This document shows positions 10,620-21,309 of a stretch of 64,000 bases of DNA, piece after piece. The notes beneath the pieces were generated by a model, which was not told the DNA's origin, searched no databases, and was given only the letters and a program-made list of their open reading frames with translations. The position numbers and the translations under genes are program-made. This DNA comes from Triatoma infestans (Eukaryota; Arthropoda; Insecta; Hemiptera; Reduviidae), in the NCBI GenBank assembly GCA_011037195.1, contig JAAEAF010008084.1:1-64000 (forward strand), given 5' to 3'. Positions within the stretch are counted from its first letter, which is position 1. Each line of letters begins with the position of its first letter.

Positions 10620-11247
10620 ACACACCAAATAGTCTCAAGACTGCCCTAACCGAGGTGGGTGTACTCGGGACACTCGCCTGGGTGCCGGAACATGCGGAGT
10701 TTCTGGGCAACGAGAGGGCGATGCCCTATCAAGGGAAGGATCGAAGGATAACTTTATAGTGCCAGAACCCTTCTGCGGTTTGTCCAGATTCCAGATTCAA
10801 ACTTCAAAGGTTGAATAGAAGAACAGAGTCTGCAATGGTGGGAGAGAACACCAAACAGAGGCAGGCCAAACTATTGACTAAAAGACATTTGCCTAAATTT
10901 ACCAGGGGCCTACTGAGCCATAGCCGAAGAGACTGGAAGGCTTAATAGATTCATGCACCAATTACTACTTGCAAATAACGTGGTATGCCGATTCTGCAAG
11001 GCCGAGGAAAAAACCCTAGTCCACATCCTATGTGAGTATGCCGGCGTTACCTTGGAGGACAAGGTTTCTTCAACTGGGGACAAGCAATCCCGAAGCCACG
11101 AACTTCATGGCGGAACCATTCTCGCTTTCCTTGGCCTGATTAAGTGGGCGAAGCTATAATTTCAGGGACAAATAGACCTCTTATTGTAGGTTGTAGTGGA
11201 CTGAGGCCCGCCTTTTTTTTCAGTCAATCTAATCTAATCTAATCTAA
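10620..11247 (+). pseudogene. LINE 3' end: RNase H remnant and zinc tail
   Basis: 5'-truncated, RNase H-bearing LINE. It reads LAWVPEHAEFLGNERA (late RNase H motif, normally PGHxGxxGNExAD), then RQAKLLTKRHLPKFTRGLLS, then NNVVCRFCKAEEKTLVHILC at about 10977-11036, which is C-x2-C...H...C. It matches the minus-strand copy at 43926-44731 and the plus-strand copy at 61769-62917. The 3' untranslated part, CAAATAGACCTC...GTAGTGGACTGAGGC, ends in an AATCT repeat at 11224-11247. A deletion between RNase H and the tail and several frameshifts show decay. No convincing TSD was found. Confidence 0.85.
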
Positions 11248-11259
11248 CCCAGTCTTGGC

Positions 11260-12105
11260 AATTTAAAATTTCATTCATTTTTAAAATCAACTTTTGTTTA
11301 AGAATGCCAAGTCATTCGCGATCAGCCAATAGACAGCGATCTGCCCTATATAATTTAGCAATAAAATCTTTATTGTTGTCATTATTTGCGTTACAGTTCG
11401 GGCTGGATTTCAGATGTTTGCCGGTCATATTTCCCTCTCCGTGGAGGTGTGAGCTTGCACAGTGTTGTGGCTTACCACGGATTCCTTGCTTGGCATGGGG
11501 AATTTTGTCTTTTCTCTGGTTATGACATTCCTTGCTTTTCTAAGGCTTGGTGATTATGAGTAGCAAAGTTCAGAGTTTCTTTTAGTTTTGCTTTTAAAAA
11601 TTCTTTTTGAGGATTGATAAATTCTCCTTGTAAAAACAAACCATCGTCAAATACCTTTGATCTAAATTCACAATGATCTCAGTGTAAGAGAGTTTACCAG
11701 AACTCATCTTTGAGCTGGTAATAAATAAAAGGATCTCCTTCAACAAAAACGTTGAAAAAAAAACGTTTTTACTAAAGTTAAAGAATCTAAATTATATTTT
11801 CTAACATTCCTTTATTGTTAGCTTGAATATTAAAATAAATATTCAAAAATTTATACTCTGTTATATTTAGCTATTAATTTATCAATGAGTAAATTACTCT
11901 AATTCTTCAAATTTGTATAATTAAAAAGGTGCGATTGCTTTGAAGTTTAGAGATCAGGACTTTTTTTTTTACTAATTAGAGATTAAAAGTTAAGTCACTG
12001 ATTTTTAAAACTGATTTCACACTAACAGATTAGTATAGTAAACAACATTCAGAAATGTTTAATTAAACATTATTTTTTAACTAGAAACACAAGATAAAGT
12101 AGTTA
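11260..12105. other. Unassigned stretch
   Basis: No family was recognised. A short GC-richer patch at 11390-11520 has an open frame of 73 codons (11304-11525) without similarity that I can name. The rest is AT-rich. Confidence 0.35.
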
Positions 12106-12109
12106 CTTT

Positions 12110-12364
12110 TCACTAATTTTTTTTTTTAATTAAAGGCGTGTCAACATCTATGGTCATTGGCGCCCGGAACCTTCTCAGTGCACTGCCGCCTCCGGCAGTT
12201 TTCTCTCGTTACAGACAACACTGTCCATCACCGGACAGTGACCTGTAGAGGTTGCTAGAAAGAAAAAATCTAAGGGTAGCATTGCTGGACTCGAACCCGG
12301 GTCCTCCGCGTGGGAGTCCAGTACGCTAACCACTTAGCTGTTCCCTTCCCTTCTTCTCACTAAT
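12110..12364 (-). mobile_element. SINE-A copy with 8-bp TSD
   Basis: Minus-strand SINE-A. The head at about 12356 reads AACAGCTAAGTGGTTAGCG, with the B box GGTTCGAGTCC about 45 bases later. The 3' end is the GTTGACACGCCTTTAATT plus A-tail complement at 12118-12140. TCACTAAT flanks it at 12110-12117 and 12357-12364. The tail is of the A type and lacks the LINE-like end of SINE-B. Confidence 0.9.
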
Positions 12365-12369
12365 GTCTT

Positions 12370-13140
12370 TAAAAGTATTATTAGTCACTATTACAGCCGT
12401 ACCCAACCTTTTTTCACTATCGATCCTTGCAATAAAGAAGATCCTACCTAGTTTTATAGATTATATAAAGTGTTCTCTAATAATTTTTGTTTGTTTGAAT
12501 GTAAGTGTATTATAATAGTGTAGCACTTGATAGACATTTAAAGTCAAATTTCAGTACGCAATTAACAGCTATGTACTGCATAGATGAAAAGCCCAATTTG
12601 GTCAGACCCAACAAAATGAATGACTGATAAAATAATAGAAATTCGGATTGTAATAATAATAATAATAATATTTTATCCACCCCTCGATGCGTTGTCTTGA
12701 GTGTTGAGGAGCTGTGCCGGAGACAGGAGGTTAACAAGCGGCGCTACTTCCAGTCAAGTAGAATAAGTTTTATAGCGCTTTAGTAGAGATAGACGTAGGG
12801 CTCACAGCGCTGAATCTCGGAAGCCCTGAGAGGAACCGGTGGTACTGGGACGTCAGGAGCACACAAATGAATGGAAGTGCAAGGAGCTGCATGGCAGATT
12901 CTATTATCACCTAAATGATCCACTTATGGACAAGGAGCTGTCAACTCACTGGCTGAGGTCTGGGCGTTTTTTCGCGGAAAGAAGCCAAGTTTAAAGAAAA
13001 TCGTTGTGGTCGTTTAAGAGAAAACTGAAAAAAAAAAAATCCACAACTGTAAAATTGCACTTTAGGTTCAATGATTTTTTTTTCAAATTGAAAATTCTTT
13101 TAAATACTTCAGTTTATTAATACTATGTAGCTCGTAAAAC
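12370..13140. other. Unassigned stretch
   Basis: No gene was recognised. An ATT/TAA microsatellite lies near 12650-12675. Around 13000-13100 there are R-like phrases with A and T runs. Confidence 0.35.
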
Positions 13141-13159
13141 CATGCCGAAACCATTTTTT

Positions 13160-14115
13160 TTTTTTTGTTTTTTTGAAGGTGGGGGCCAATGTACCGCGAC
13201 CCTTTTCGATCTATTGTGCTATGCCCCCTGGGTGCCGCAGGTTATTGCTCACAGCACCCGAACAGATGTCCTTCTCTGAACATCCCTTCTACAAAACCTC
13301 CATCAGGTTGAGAACACTGAGAAATCCCAATACCCTGACAGGCTCTAGAGAGGGTATATCCCCCTCCTCCTCCTGGTAGCTACCCAGGTTCTTGAATCTT
13401 CTCTGAGTGGCAGCCTCGCAGTCTGTTAGGAGATGTAATGGAGTTTCCCCCAACTCCCACATAATCTGCATGAGCTGTCACTTTCCAAACCCAGCTTCAC
13501 CAGGTGTTCTTTAAGTCGGCAATGCCCCGTGAGGAAACCCATAATAACGCGGAGCTTGTTCTTGCTCAATCCGATGCAGGCCTCCGATCTCCGTTGGTTA
13601 TAATTTCCCAAGCAGATCTTAGCCTGCCGCAAACCGGGGAGAGAGCGCCAGAGTTGAGATCTCCTCGTCTCCTCCTCCTTCCTAAGTTCCTCCAACAGAA
13701 ACTGGTCGCTGACCCCACAAAAAGGTTCCGCCCAGGAGCGGGGTCCTAGCGCCTAACTTGGCCAGGGCGTCGGCCATCTCATTCCCTTCGATATGCCAAC
13801 ATTCCCTTTCACCCACCACAGGGTAACTTTGTTCTCCTGTCTAGGTTATTAAGTTTACCTAGGCATTCCCAGACCATTTTAGAACATTCAATGCTCTAAT
13901 GCCTGCTTGACTATCGGAAAAGATTACAATCTCCTGGTTCTTATATCCCCTATCGAGGTTAAATTGTACACATCTTCCGATGGCGTATATCTCCGCCTGG
14001 AAGATGCTGGGAAAATTACCCATGGTTTCCGAGTGCTTGATCCTTAGACCAACCACTGCCGCCCCAGTCCTCTCGAGGGTACTGGGAAACCATATCGAAG
14101 TCATACTTAAGAGGA
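13160..14115 (-). pseudogene. LINE 3' half with RNase H remnant
   Basis: Read on the minus strand, it gives GNFPSIFQAEIYAIGRCVQF and IVIFSDSQAGIRALNVLK (about 14030-13870), which hold the catalytic E and D of RNase H. Next come HIEGNEMADALAKLGA (about 13795-13745) and LRVIMGFLTGHCRLKEHLVK with LGLESDSSCRLCG (about 13555-13460). The 3' part around 13190-13225 contains GCACAATAGATC and GGTCGCGGTACA, a diverged form of the LINE tail found elsewhere here, and ends in the T-rich run at 13155-13177 (A tail on the coding strand). Frameshifts separate the blocks. Confidence 0.85.
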
Positions 14116-14124
14116 AAGCGCACA

Positions 14125-14740
14125 CTAGTTTTACTGTGAAAATGTTTCAAATAAAAGTGATAAGTATTCATGTGTATAGTAAATAGTATACGAAGTTTAA
14201 AAAAAAATCGTTAAAGCTGCATCTGAGAAAATCGCAAAAAACTGGAACTCAGTAAAGTTACATTTCCGGTTTAAGGATTCTGCCCGAAACTTCGTGTCAA
14301 ATGTGGAACAGGAAATGGAATATCAAATTGATACTTCCTAACATCAATATTTCATTAATTAATGAAAATGGAATGTTATGAAGAATTTCAATTTGGAAAT
14401 ACATCAACCAGAATATCACCTTTCATTTCAATTAGAAATAAATGCTTCAAAATAACTATAAAAGTTTACATCATACAATAAAAAATGTATTAATTTTGTA
14501 TGTTTCCAGTAAAACAAAACAAAAAAAACAAAAAAATGACATACTAACCTTCACAAAATTATTTATTTCAATGTTGTCTAAACTTCATTTTTACGGTAGC
14601 TGAAAAAAATTTTAATATTCTACGTCATGGATAAAGTAAGTGTTTTTACACTCATGTTCATTTTGCGTTCAGTTCAAGTCTATAAAGTTATCGTTTTATA
14701 TTCTTTGTAAATAATAGTTATTAAAAAAAAAAAAAATTAA
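14125..14740. other. Non-coding stretch with R-repeat phrases
   Basis: Positions 14140-14290 carry R phrases (CAAATAAAAGTGATAAGT; a TTACATTTCCGGTTTAAG block). The remainder to the Helitron start is AT-rich and unassigned. Confidence 0.45.
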
Positions 14741-15194
14741 AAATTTATCTATATATATAAAAATGAATGTCCGTTTGTACGTAATAGCAAATCTCGAGAA
14801 ATAATGATTCAAATGTTGTCAAATTTATATACGATGTTAAGGCTGAGATATAGATTGTTTTTAGTACACAAAATTTTGGATAGATGGCGCTTTTCAAAAG
14901 ATACGAAAAATCGTTTTTTTTTTCGCATATATTTCGAATACTGTTCGTATGTATATAGTTTTTATTGACAATTCAGTTTCTAATATTCCACGTGCGTGTT
15001 TAGTTCTCAACTACTACCACCATCGAACATTATAAAGACTTAAGAGAATCTACTCAGCCTTTTGGCGGTGTGATGGATGCAAGAAACATATAAATATATT
15101 AATTTTTAAATAAATCTAAATTATCAAAATATGTGACATACTCTTGCAAAAGGGCAAGCCAGGTAGAAGGGAAGTCCAATTACTGGCATTGTAC

Positions 15195-15560
15195 TACCCG
15201 CTTCTCCTAACAGGGGAGGAACTGAAGAACAAAGAGAAACATTCTTTCCAAGACAGACAGACTTGTGCTAGAAATCAAGGTGGAAACATCGAAACACTAC
15301 TTCAAGAATTGCTCAGTGCCAATGATAGATATTTGCCTTTATTCTAGATAAACGTTATTTTATTAAGATACAGTGGGATATTGTAATATACTTAAACTTG
15401 CTTAATGAATAATATATGTATTTATAAAAGCAGTGTAATCTCTTAATTATTACTAATACTTCTCTCTTAACCGTATATACATATACAAGCCCTTTTCGCT
15501 AAAACGCTCACGCCACAAGCTACCTATACACATCTCACCAAAACATTACAGCGGCTTACT
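15195..15560 (+). repeat. Dispersed repeat U, copy inside the Helitron
   Basis: The segment shares CTTCTCTCTTAACCGTATAT and AACGCTCACGCCACAAGCTA with the copies at 32170-32660, 54930-55345, 59290-59620 and others. Its identity is unknown. The 67-codon open frame at 15144-15347 lies largely in the repeat and shows no recognisable domain. Confidence 0.6.
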
Positions 15561-15574
15561 TATTTTATTATCTG

Positions 15575-16320
15575 GTGATTTTCGTTCAAACATTACCAGT
15601 TATTCCACGTTTAACACCTGCTGACGAACTCAAAGCATCTCATTTATGGGCACATGTCATCAAACTAAGTTTAACTATTAATATGCGTGTACATCTACAA
15701 AATAATAGTTCAGTAGCGCGTTTCGCTCAACAGCTATTAGATGTTGGAGAGGGAAAAATACCAAGCGATGAAACCACAAAATGTATTACATTGCCAAACA
15801 ATTTCTACAATTCAATTGACACTAAAGAGAATTTGATTCATAATACTTTTCCATTTATGAACAAAATTACAGAAATCATCAATGATTAGCAAAACGTGCA
15901 ATATTGGCTGCCAAAAATGTTTAAGTAAATGACATCACCATTAAAATTCATAAATATAATGCCTGGCGAAACATTTAAATTCAAATCAATAGATACTGTT
16001 ATGAATCAGGATGAATCAGTTAATTATCCCATTGAATTTTTAAACTCGCGTGATTTGCCAAGTTTGCCACCTCACATTCTGCATTTGAAAGTTGGTGCTC
16101 CTATTATCCTTCTGCGAAACATCGACCCACCACGTCTCTGCAATGGAACTAGACATGCCGTGAAAAAAATAATGAATAATATTTTAGAAGCAACCATTTA
16201 ACATCTTTTGAGTTTAAACGATTGCAGTTTCCGGTAAAGCTCAATTTTGCCATGACCATCAAGAAGAAAGCACGAAACCAATTGAAAATGGTTCATTGAT
16301 ATGATTATCAATTTTCCCGC
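15575..16320 (+). pseudogene. Helitron Pif1-type helicase, C-terminal remnant
   Basis: The first open block (15575-15889) contains LKASHLWAHVIKLSLTINMR and RFAQQLLDVGEGKIP, typical of the Pif1-like helicase domain of Helitron replicases. After a stop, 15929-16201 continues with YPIEFLNSRDLPSLPPHILH and KVGAPIILLRNIDPPRLCNG. A frameshift then leads into FEFKRLQFPVKLNFAMTIKK, the last helicase motif, where the usual SQGQS is lost. The HUH replication-initiator domain and the Walker motifs are absent. Nothing functional can be made from this copy. Confidence 0.88.
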
Positions 16321-16424
16321 ATTGTATATATATGCTTTCTGTAAATTGTATTTCCTTAAAGTTTTTTTTATTCAATTCACTCTTATTATTTTTCATTTCA
16401 ATAAATATTTTCTAATAAAATAAA

Positions 16425-16487
16425 TTAACGTTTTTACTTTCAAATATATTGTAACGTTTTTACTTTCAAATATATTGTAACGTTTTT
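16425..16487 (+). repeat. Short tandem repeat beside the LTR insertion point
   Basis: A block of about 26 bases (ACGTTTTTACTTTCAAATAT plus TTGTA) is repeated twice, and its start recurs at the LTR boundary (TTGTAACGTTTTT). The resemblance between this host repeat and the LTR end TGTAACGTTTTT may have arisen by slippage after insertion. Confidence 0.6.
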
Positions 16488-16844
16488 CCATCTAAACTAG
16501 CTACTGCAACTAGTTCTAAGTGGGTTGGTTTAGATAAAACACTCTAAACGTCAATGAGAAAAACACGAATTTATTGTTTTACAAAATCAATTATAAATAC
16601 AACACTTAATAATAATTAATTCACTTTGTTCACTTTTTATACAATTTTCACAAACGTACACTTCGTTTGTAACAAGAAACTCTCTGTGGTCCCACTATTT
16701 ATACCGGTGGAGAAGGGTCTAGAAGGTTATAGATTGTTCTAGAAAGGGCTAGAGCGCGCCGCTAGCACTTTCTAACGGCCACTAGGAGAACTTGAGGTAC
16801 CTGCTTTCTCTCCCAGATGGCCCTAGTGGCTGCGTTACATATAT
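16471..16844 (-). mobile_element. Solo LTR with 5-bp TSD
   Basis: A 364-base unit (16476-16839) starts TGTAACG and ends CGTTACA, so it has the TG...CA ends of an LTR, and it is flanked on both sides by TATAT (16471-16475 and 16840-16844). On the minus strand a TATA box, TATAAATAG, lies at about 16692-16700 and a poly(A) signal, AATAAA, about 125 bases downstream at about 16571-16576, giving the orientation. No internal domain is attached, so it is a solo LTR left by LTR-LTR recombination. Five-base duplications are usual for gypsy-type elements, but the family is not proven. Confidence 0.85.
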
Positions 16845-16887
16845 TAGGGGCCAGCAAAGTGGACCGGGTACGGCTAGTAATTTTTAT

Positions 16888-17640
16888 AAAAATAAAGGTT
16901 CTATTTACTTTCTCTTATTATCGGTAAGAAAAAGACATATTTTGAGGTCCCTTGAATACGAAAAAAATGTTTTTAGCGAATGGTTTTCTTGAATGTGAAA
17001 GTATTTGCGTGTTTGTGGGTGATTGAATAAATATCTCAAAAATGAAAAATCGCTAGAAAATCAAATTTGAAAATCCGTTCAAACTCGACAATATCGCAAT
17101 CTTGTCAATATCGAACAGCCCGCACGCACTTCGACTTTACTAAATGATTTCTTCAGTTTTTCTCGATTTATATGAAAATAGTGCATCGGATTTTCTCTAA
17201 ACCATGTTTATCATCAAAACAGATATACTGACTGTAACTTTTATTTAAAACATTTTTTTGGGAAAATTGTTGGAGGGAGGGGTGATTTTCCTCAGCAGCT
17301 TTAAAGTATTTCTTCTAAACTATCACTTCAGTGTTGTTTATAACTTCAAATTTGATATTTACTTTAAGAAAGTGTGATTTTACAGAATAGGCTTTTGAGG
17401 TTTTTTAGAATTTTCTTGAAAACAAAGACAACGATTTTTTTGTAAACTTATAATGACGCTAATTGCATTAATATAAAAATAAATAACTCTTATCACTTTT
17501 ATTTGAAATATTTTTCTCGGATAAATTGATTTATTGGTGTTCGGGAGGGATCTTTCAAGTTGTCGCCATCTTCTGGATTACAGGGTAAACAAATTCTATT
17601 TCTATCTGTCAACTGTGCTATATACCTACCCCAGAAACTC
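16888..17640 (+). repeat. Dispersed repeat R, several decayed monomers
   Basis: Phrases of R recur: CTCAAAAATGAAAAATCG, TGTAACTTTTATTTAAAACA and ATCACTTTTATTTGAAATA, each followed by a G-rich AGTTCTGGGG/GGGAGGG block. The spacing suggests about two to three decayed monomers. No coding capacity was recognised. Confidence 0.6.
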
Positions 17641-17683
17641 CATCCTAAAGGATAAATAAGTAAAAGTTTTGCTTAAAGAAATA

Positions 17684-17850
17684 TACCGTGATAGCCTGCT
17701 TCATTTTGTGGCCATCGAACGTTTTTGAGTGTTTACCCACCATCAAGTTGTTTTGATAAAACAATGCAACAACACAAGACTAGTAGAACAAATTCAGTTT
17801 ATACACTCTGAGTGTCCAGCAGATAAAATGTTCCAAAAAAAAAGCAGGCT
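17684..17850. mobile_element. FB-1 foldback, copy d (decayed)
   Basis: Starts TACCGTGATAGCCTGCTTC and carries TTTTGTGGCCATCGAACG, then ACAAATTCAGTTTATACACT with CTGAGTGTCC, and a residual right arm AAAGCAGGCTTAGG. The hammerhead-like core is mutated (AACGTTTTTGAGTG in place of ACCGGTTTCGGGCG). Confidence 0.75.
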
Positions 17851-18167
17851 TAGGTGGAATGAGCTAACTTTTGGGTTAACTTGCAGAAAGTGAAAAATCA
17901 TTTGAGTGTTAGTTATATAAACAACAATAATTATTTCTAAATATTCTCGATGACAGTGAAGTATGAGCTAATGAATAAAGAATGACTTTACCACAATCCT
18001 AATTGGTTTTTGTATTTTGGAAACATTTCCACACTAATTGTTATAGAACATCTACAATCAACTACTTTCTGCTATGAAATAAACTCAGTGAATAAGAGTG
18101 TATAAGTTTTTAGGACTTATCGTGGTCAATTCGTGGATATTAATACCGGTAAAATCCATGACTTCTT

Positions 18168-19091
18168 ATCCGTCGATCTGGACCGGAGATCATTTGGCAG
18201 TATCTCTTAGTGAATGGACCATGGTCTTCCAGACTGAGGTTTATGCTATTCATTGTTGTGTCTTGGATGAGAGGGTATGTAACACTAACTTAAAAGGTGT
18301 TTTATTTGTTCGGATAGCCAGGCTGCGCTGAAGGCGCTGAGTTCATGTGTCTTCACTTCCAGGTTGGTGTTAGAATGTTCTAAAAGACTGGAAGAGCTTT
18401 CTTCTCTGAAGGATGTGCCAAGCTTTCTTCTCTCTAGTCTGGGTGCCAGGTCACATGGGAATTTTGGGGAATGAGGAATTGGATAGGTTTGCCAAATTAG
18501 GCGCCTCTCTTCCTTTCATTGGTCCCGAGCCTGCTGTTGGGCGTGTCTTCTGGCACATGTCTGTCAGGCTTCCAGACATGGTCAGCTTCATAGCATTCAT
18601 CTTATGGATGAGCTCAGTTGGTTTTCGGCAGTCCAAAATGCTCATCGGGGGTCCGGACAAGGACATTAGTGAGACGTTGCTGTGTTTTTCACGGAGCGCT
18701 CTCAGGCATCTGGTTGGATCTCTTACTGGACATTGTGGATTAAGGAGACATCTCTACATAATGGGGCTCTTGCCGGATCCATTTTGTAGACTCTGTGAGA
18801 CAGAGGAGCAAACACCCATCCATCTTGGGTTGTGAGGAAATTAGGTTCGGGACCTTTGGTGGGAATAGGATGTCTGTGGAAGAGCTTAGGCTATTTCCGC
18901 CTAAGGTTATTGTCCGATTTATTCGGACTGCGGTGAGTCTTAGATGGATTAGATCCGGGTCTGGATTTTTGTTCTAGACCTCATTTGTTGTTGTTTTTCT
19001 TGGGGTAGCTATATGTGCCCAGTGAGGCTTTGGATAGCGTAGGGTTTCCCTCCCCACAGACAAATAATAATAATAATAATCCGTCGATCTG
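18168..19091 (+). pseudogene. LINE insertion: RNase H and zinc tail, 13-bp TSD
   Basis: ATCCGTCGATCTG at 18168-18180 and 19079-19091 bounds an 898-base, 5'-truncated LINE with an (ATA)n tail. The coding remnant includes TMVFQTEVYAIHCC (catalytic E), FICSDSQAALKALSS (catalytic D), LVWVPGHMGILGNEELDRFA and FIGPEPAVGRVF. After these come VGSLTGHCGLRRHLYIMGLL and PDPFCRLCETEEQTPIHLGL (C-x2-C...H). The longest open piece is 18413-18835. Frameshifts occur near 18300 and 18410. The 3' UTR has GGTAGCTATATGTGCCCAGT. The same family occurs at 41880-42597. Confidence 0.92.
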
Positions 19092-19099
19092 TCTACTTA

Positions 19100-19880
19100 G
19101 TTAATATTTGAAATCTTGGTACTATCGAATTTTTAGGGTTGAAGTTGTGCGCATCCAAAAAGTTGTTTTCACGTGACCCGTGGATATCCAATAAACGAAA
19201 AACATCAGTTCGCCTAAAATTTTATACTGGGCCGCGGGTCGTAGAATGGCTGAATAGCTGAACTCATGGAGTAGGGGGAAAAAACTTACGAATTTTTCAT
19301 CATGCTCTTTTTATAGTTAAATTATTATACGTCACTATTATTATTATTATTTATTACACATTTATTAAAATAAAAACTTTCAGAGTCTTTTGATTTAAAA
19401 AAAAAAAATTATTGGAAGTTGAGTCAACACGATGGAGATGAAAAAAATTAATTGAGATATAAAAAAGTTAACAAATTAAATATTTAATTATCGTTATCCC
19501 TGTGACATGTTCTCTTTGTTTCAATCAGATACTATTCTACTATTAATTCCTATAACCGGTCGTACTGTCTAGACAAAGTCGATCGATTAATTGACAACCA
19601 ACTAATTTTGTCTGTTTGAGATTTGCAATCAAATTGGATAGCAATAATTGAATATAAAAGTAAAGAAAATGCAATCTTTTTTTTTGTTAATACTAAAATA
19701 AACACTAAAATTTCCTGTTGGAGTCTGAATAAAACACTTATGCAACAATGTCCCAGTTATGCAATGTATGCGGCCAAATTTATGTACTTTTTAATTTTGT
19801 ATTGATTTAATATTTTGATTTAATCTGCTTAGTTTCATTTTTTGAAGTTTTAAAACCAAACGGAACGAGTTAATTTTTTT
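19100..19880. other. Unassigned AT-rich stretch
   Basis: No feature was recognised. The 60-codon open frame at 19623-19805 has no recognisable domain. Confidence 0.4.
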
Positions 19881-19887
19881 TATTTTT

Positions 19888-19985
19888 AGGTTCTTTTAGG
19901 CGCTGAGACCTGAAAGATCTACTATGCCTATCGGAGACTACTCAGTGCACTGCCGGCCTGCGGGCAGGCCTTATTCTTTCGGGAC
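19888..19985 (-). mobile_element. SINE fragment
   Basis: The complement of a SINE 3' half: GACCTGAAAGATCTACTATG matches the SINE-B tail, followed by CTCAGTGCACTGCCGGCCTG from the body. The tRNA-like head is missing. Confidence 0.75.
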
Positions 19986-20043
19986 AATATATGTAAAAAA
20001 AAAAATATATTTTACCATATTTTACTTATGCACACAATCTAAT

Positions 20044-20150
20044 TCCTTTTTTTTTCTGAAATTCAGTCAATATCAATGTGGTCAGTATCAATGCGGTCAG
20101 TATCAGAAATTCAGTATCAATGCGGTCAATGCAAATCTGTTGAATATATG
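20044..20150 (+). repeat. Short imperfect tandem repeat
   Basis: TCAGTATCAATGCGGTCA and close variants recur about three to four times. It has no other recognisable content. Confidence 0.6.
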
Positions 20151-20199
20151 AGATACTGACATGGCCCTGGAAAAACAGATGGGAGATTACTCCCAATGG

Positions 20200-21305
20200 A
20201 GGTACGTCCCTATAATTTTAGTTTATTTTCAAAGGCGTAGAGGCTCAGTATCTGAGGAAATCCCAAGCCCAGCGGCGTTTTAATTTTCTGGGATGAATGT
20301 CAGAGATGGAGAAAGAGTGAGGATAGTCTTTGGGTTAAGAGGGTTAGGATGAATTAGCTGGTGGACAAAAGTTGGCCGTGTAGGTCCCGGGAATTAGAAC
20401 AGGCCTACGGTATGCCCTGCCTGTCGTAGGAGGGGACTAAAAGGGAGACCCTGCACAGGAATGGACGTATCTTTACTGATAAGATATGCTCTAATCCAAG
20501 GAATTGACGTATTTTAACTGATAAAATATGCTTTAATCCCATGTGCGGATATTAAAAATCTAGAAGTATCTCAAACTGCATACTTCTAGAAACAAATGGC
20601 GTTGGTTTCCGGCACTTCCCATCGCCCACCCTGCGGGGTGCAATCAGCCTCTGGCTCTCCAGGTTGGGGAATCCCTCACCCAACCCACTCCGATCCTGAT
20701 CCTTTCCCCTTGCAGGGTTGCCTGTAAGTATCCTGGGTTATTAACACCCCTGTTCTTCAGGCAATGGACAGGAATTAGTAGATGGACTGGCACATCAGTC
20801 ACGCTAGCTCGTTAGAGTTGAAACACTGAACTACGGGCGCAAGCTACTATCCGAGCCAATTGCTAGCAATTGAGGTAGGATTCTTAGTGGTCGTGGTTTA
20901 AACAGCAGCTCCAAGGCTGCGGTCATGAGTTGAGCGGGAGGAGTCTCGCTATATAAAATATCCCCGGAACCAGCCCGTAAGTTGGTAGCGCATTTGCTGG
21001 GTGTGCGCGGTTTACCAGAGCCTGCTAGAGTTGCCTTCTCTAGCTTCTGGGAGTGAAGTGTGATCTTTATTGACACTTTGCGCGCTGGTTGAGCGTATCT
21101 CAACCTGCCCTTAAATGGGTCAAGCGGGGGTGTGCCTAGGGCACCTCTGCCAGTGAGAGGCCTTGCACTACAGCCACCCGTGGTAGTGACAGCCTTCTCT
21201 TGTTAAACGATCCCGTTGCTTGCAACGGGGGACCGGTATACCGCGAGGGTCGGTACGGTCTAAAAATCCCTCAGTACCGTGACGGGAACAGGTAAAACGG
21301 GAAGA
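20200..21305. other. GC-rich block of unknown nature
   Basis: The base composition changes abruptly from AT-rich to balanced. The block holds TGCCCTGCCTGTCGTAGGAG, a pair of near repeats ACTGATAAGATATGCT and ACTGATAAAATATGCT, and several short hairpin candidates (for example CCCGTTGCTTGCAACGGG at about 21212-21229). An open frame of 90 codons lies on the minus strand (20831-21103), with no recognised domain. It could be the structured 5' leader of a non-LTR element with its coding part missing, or horizontally acquired or host sequence. The function is not known. Confidence 0.4.
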
Positions 21306-21309
21306 AATG

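Larger units (their letters stand above)
14748..16877 (+). mobile_element. Internally deleted Helitron
   Basis: The proposed 5' end is TCTATATATATAAAAATGAA, preceded by A. The proposed 3' end is CCGGGTACGGCTAG (to 16877), followed by T and preceded by a small hairpin GGCCA-GCAAAG-TGG(A)CC at about 16849-16865. TC start, CTAG end with an upstream hairpin, and insertion between A and T are the accepted Helitron signature. Inside lie a copy of dispersed repeat U (15195-15560), the C-terminal part of the helicase, and a later solo LTR (16476-16839). About 2.1 kb is far short of a full Rep-helicase element. The 3' end is convincing; the exact 5' end is less certain. Confidence 0.7.
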
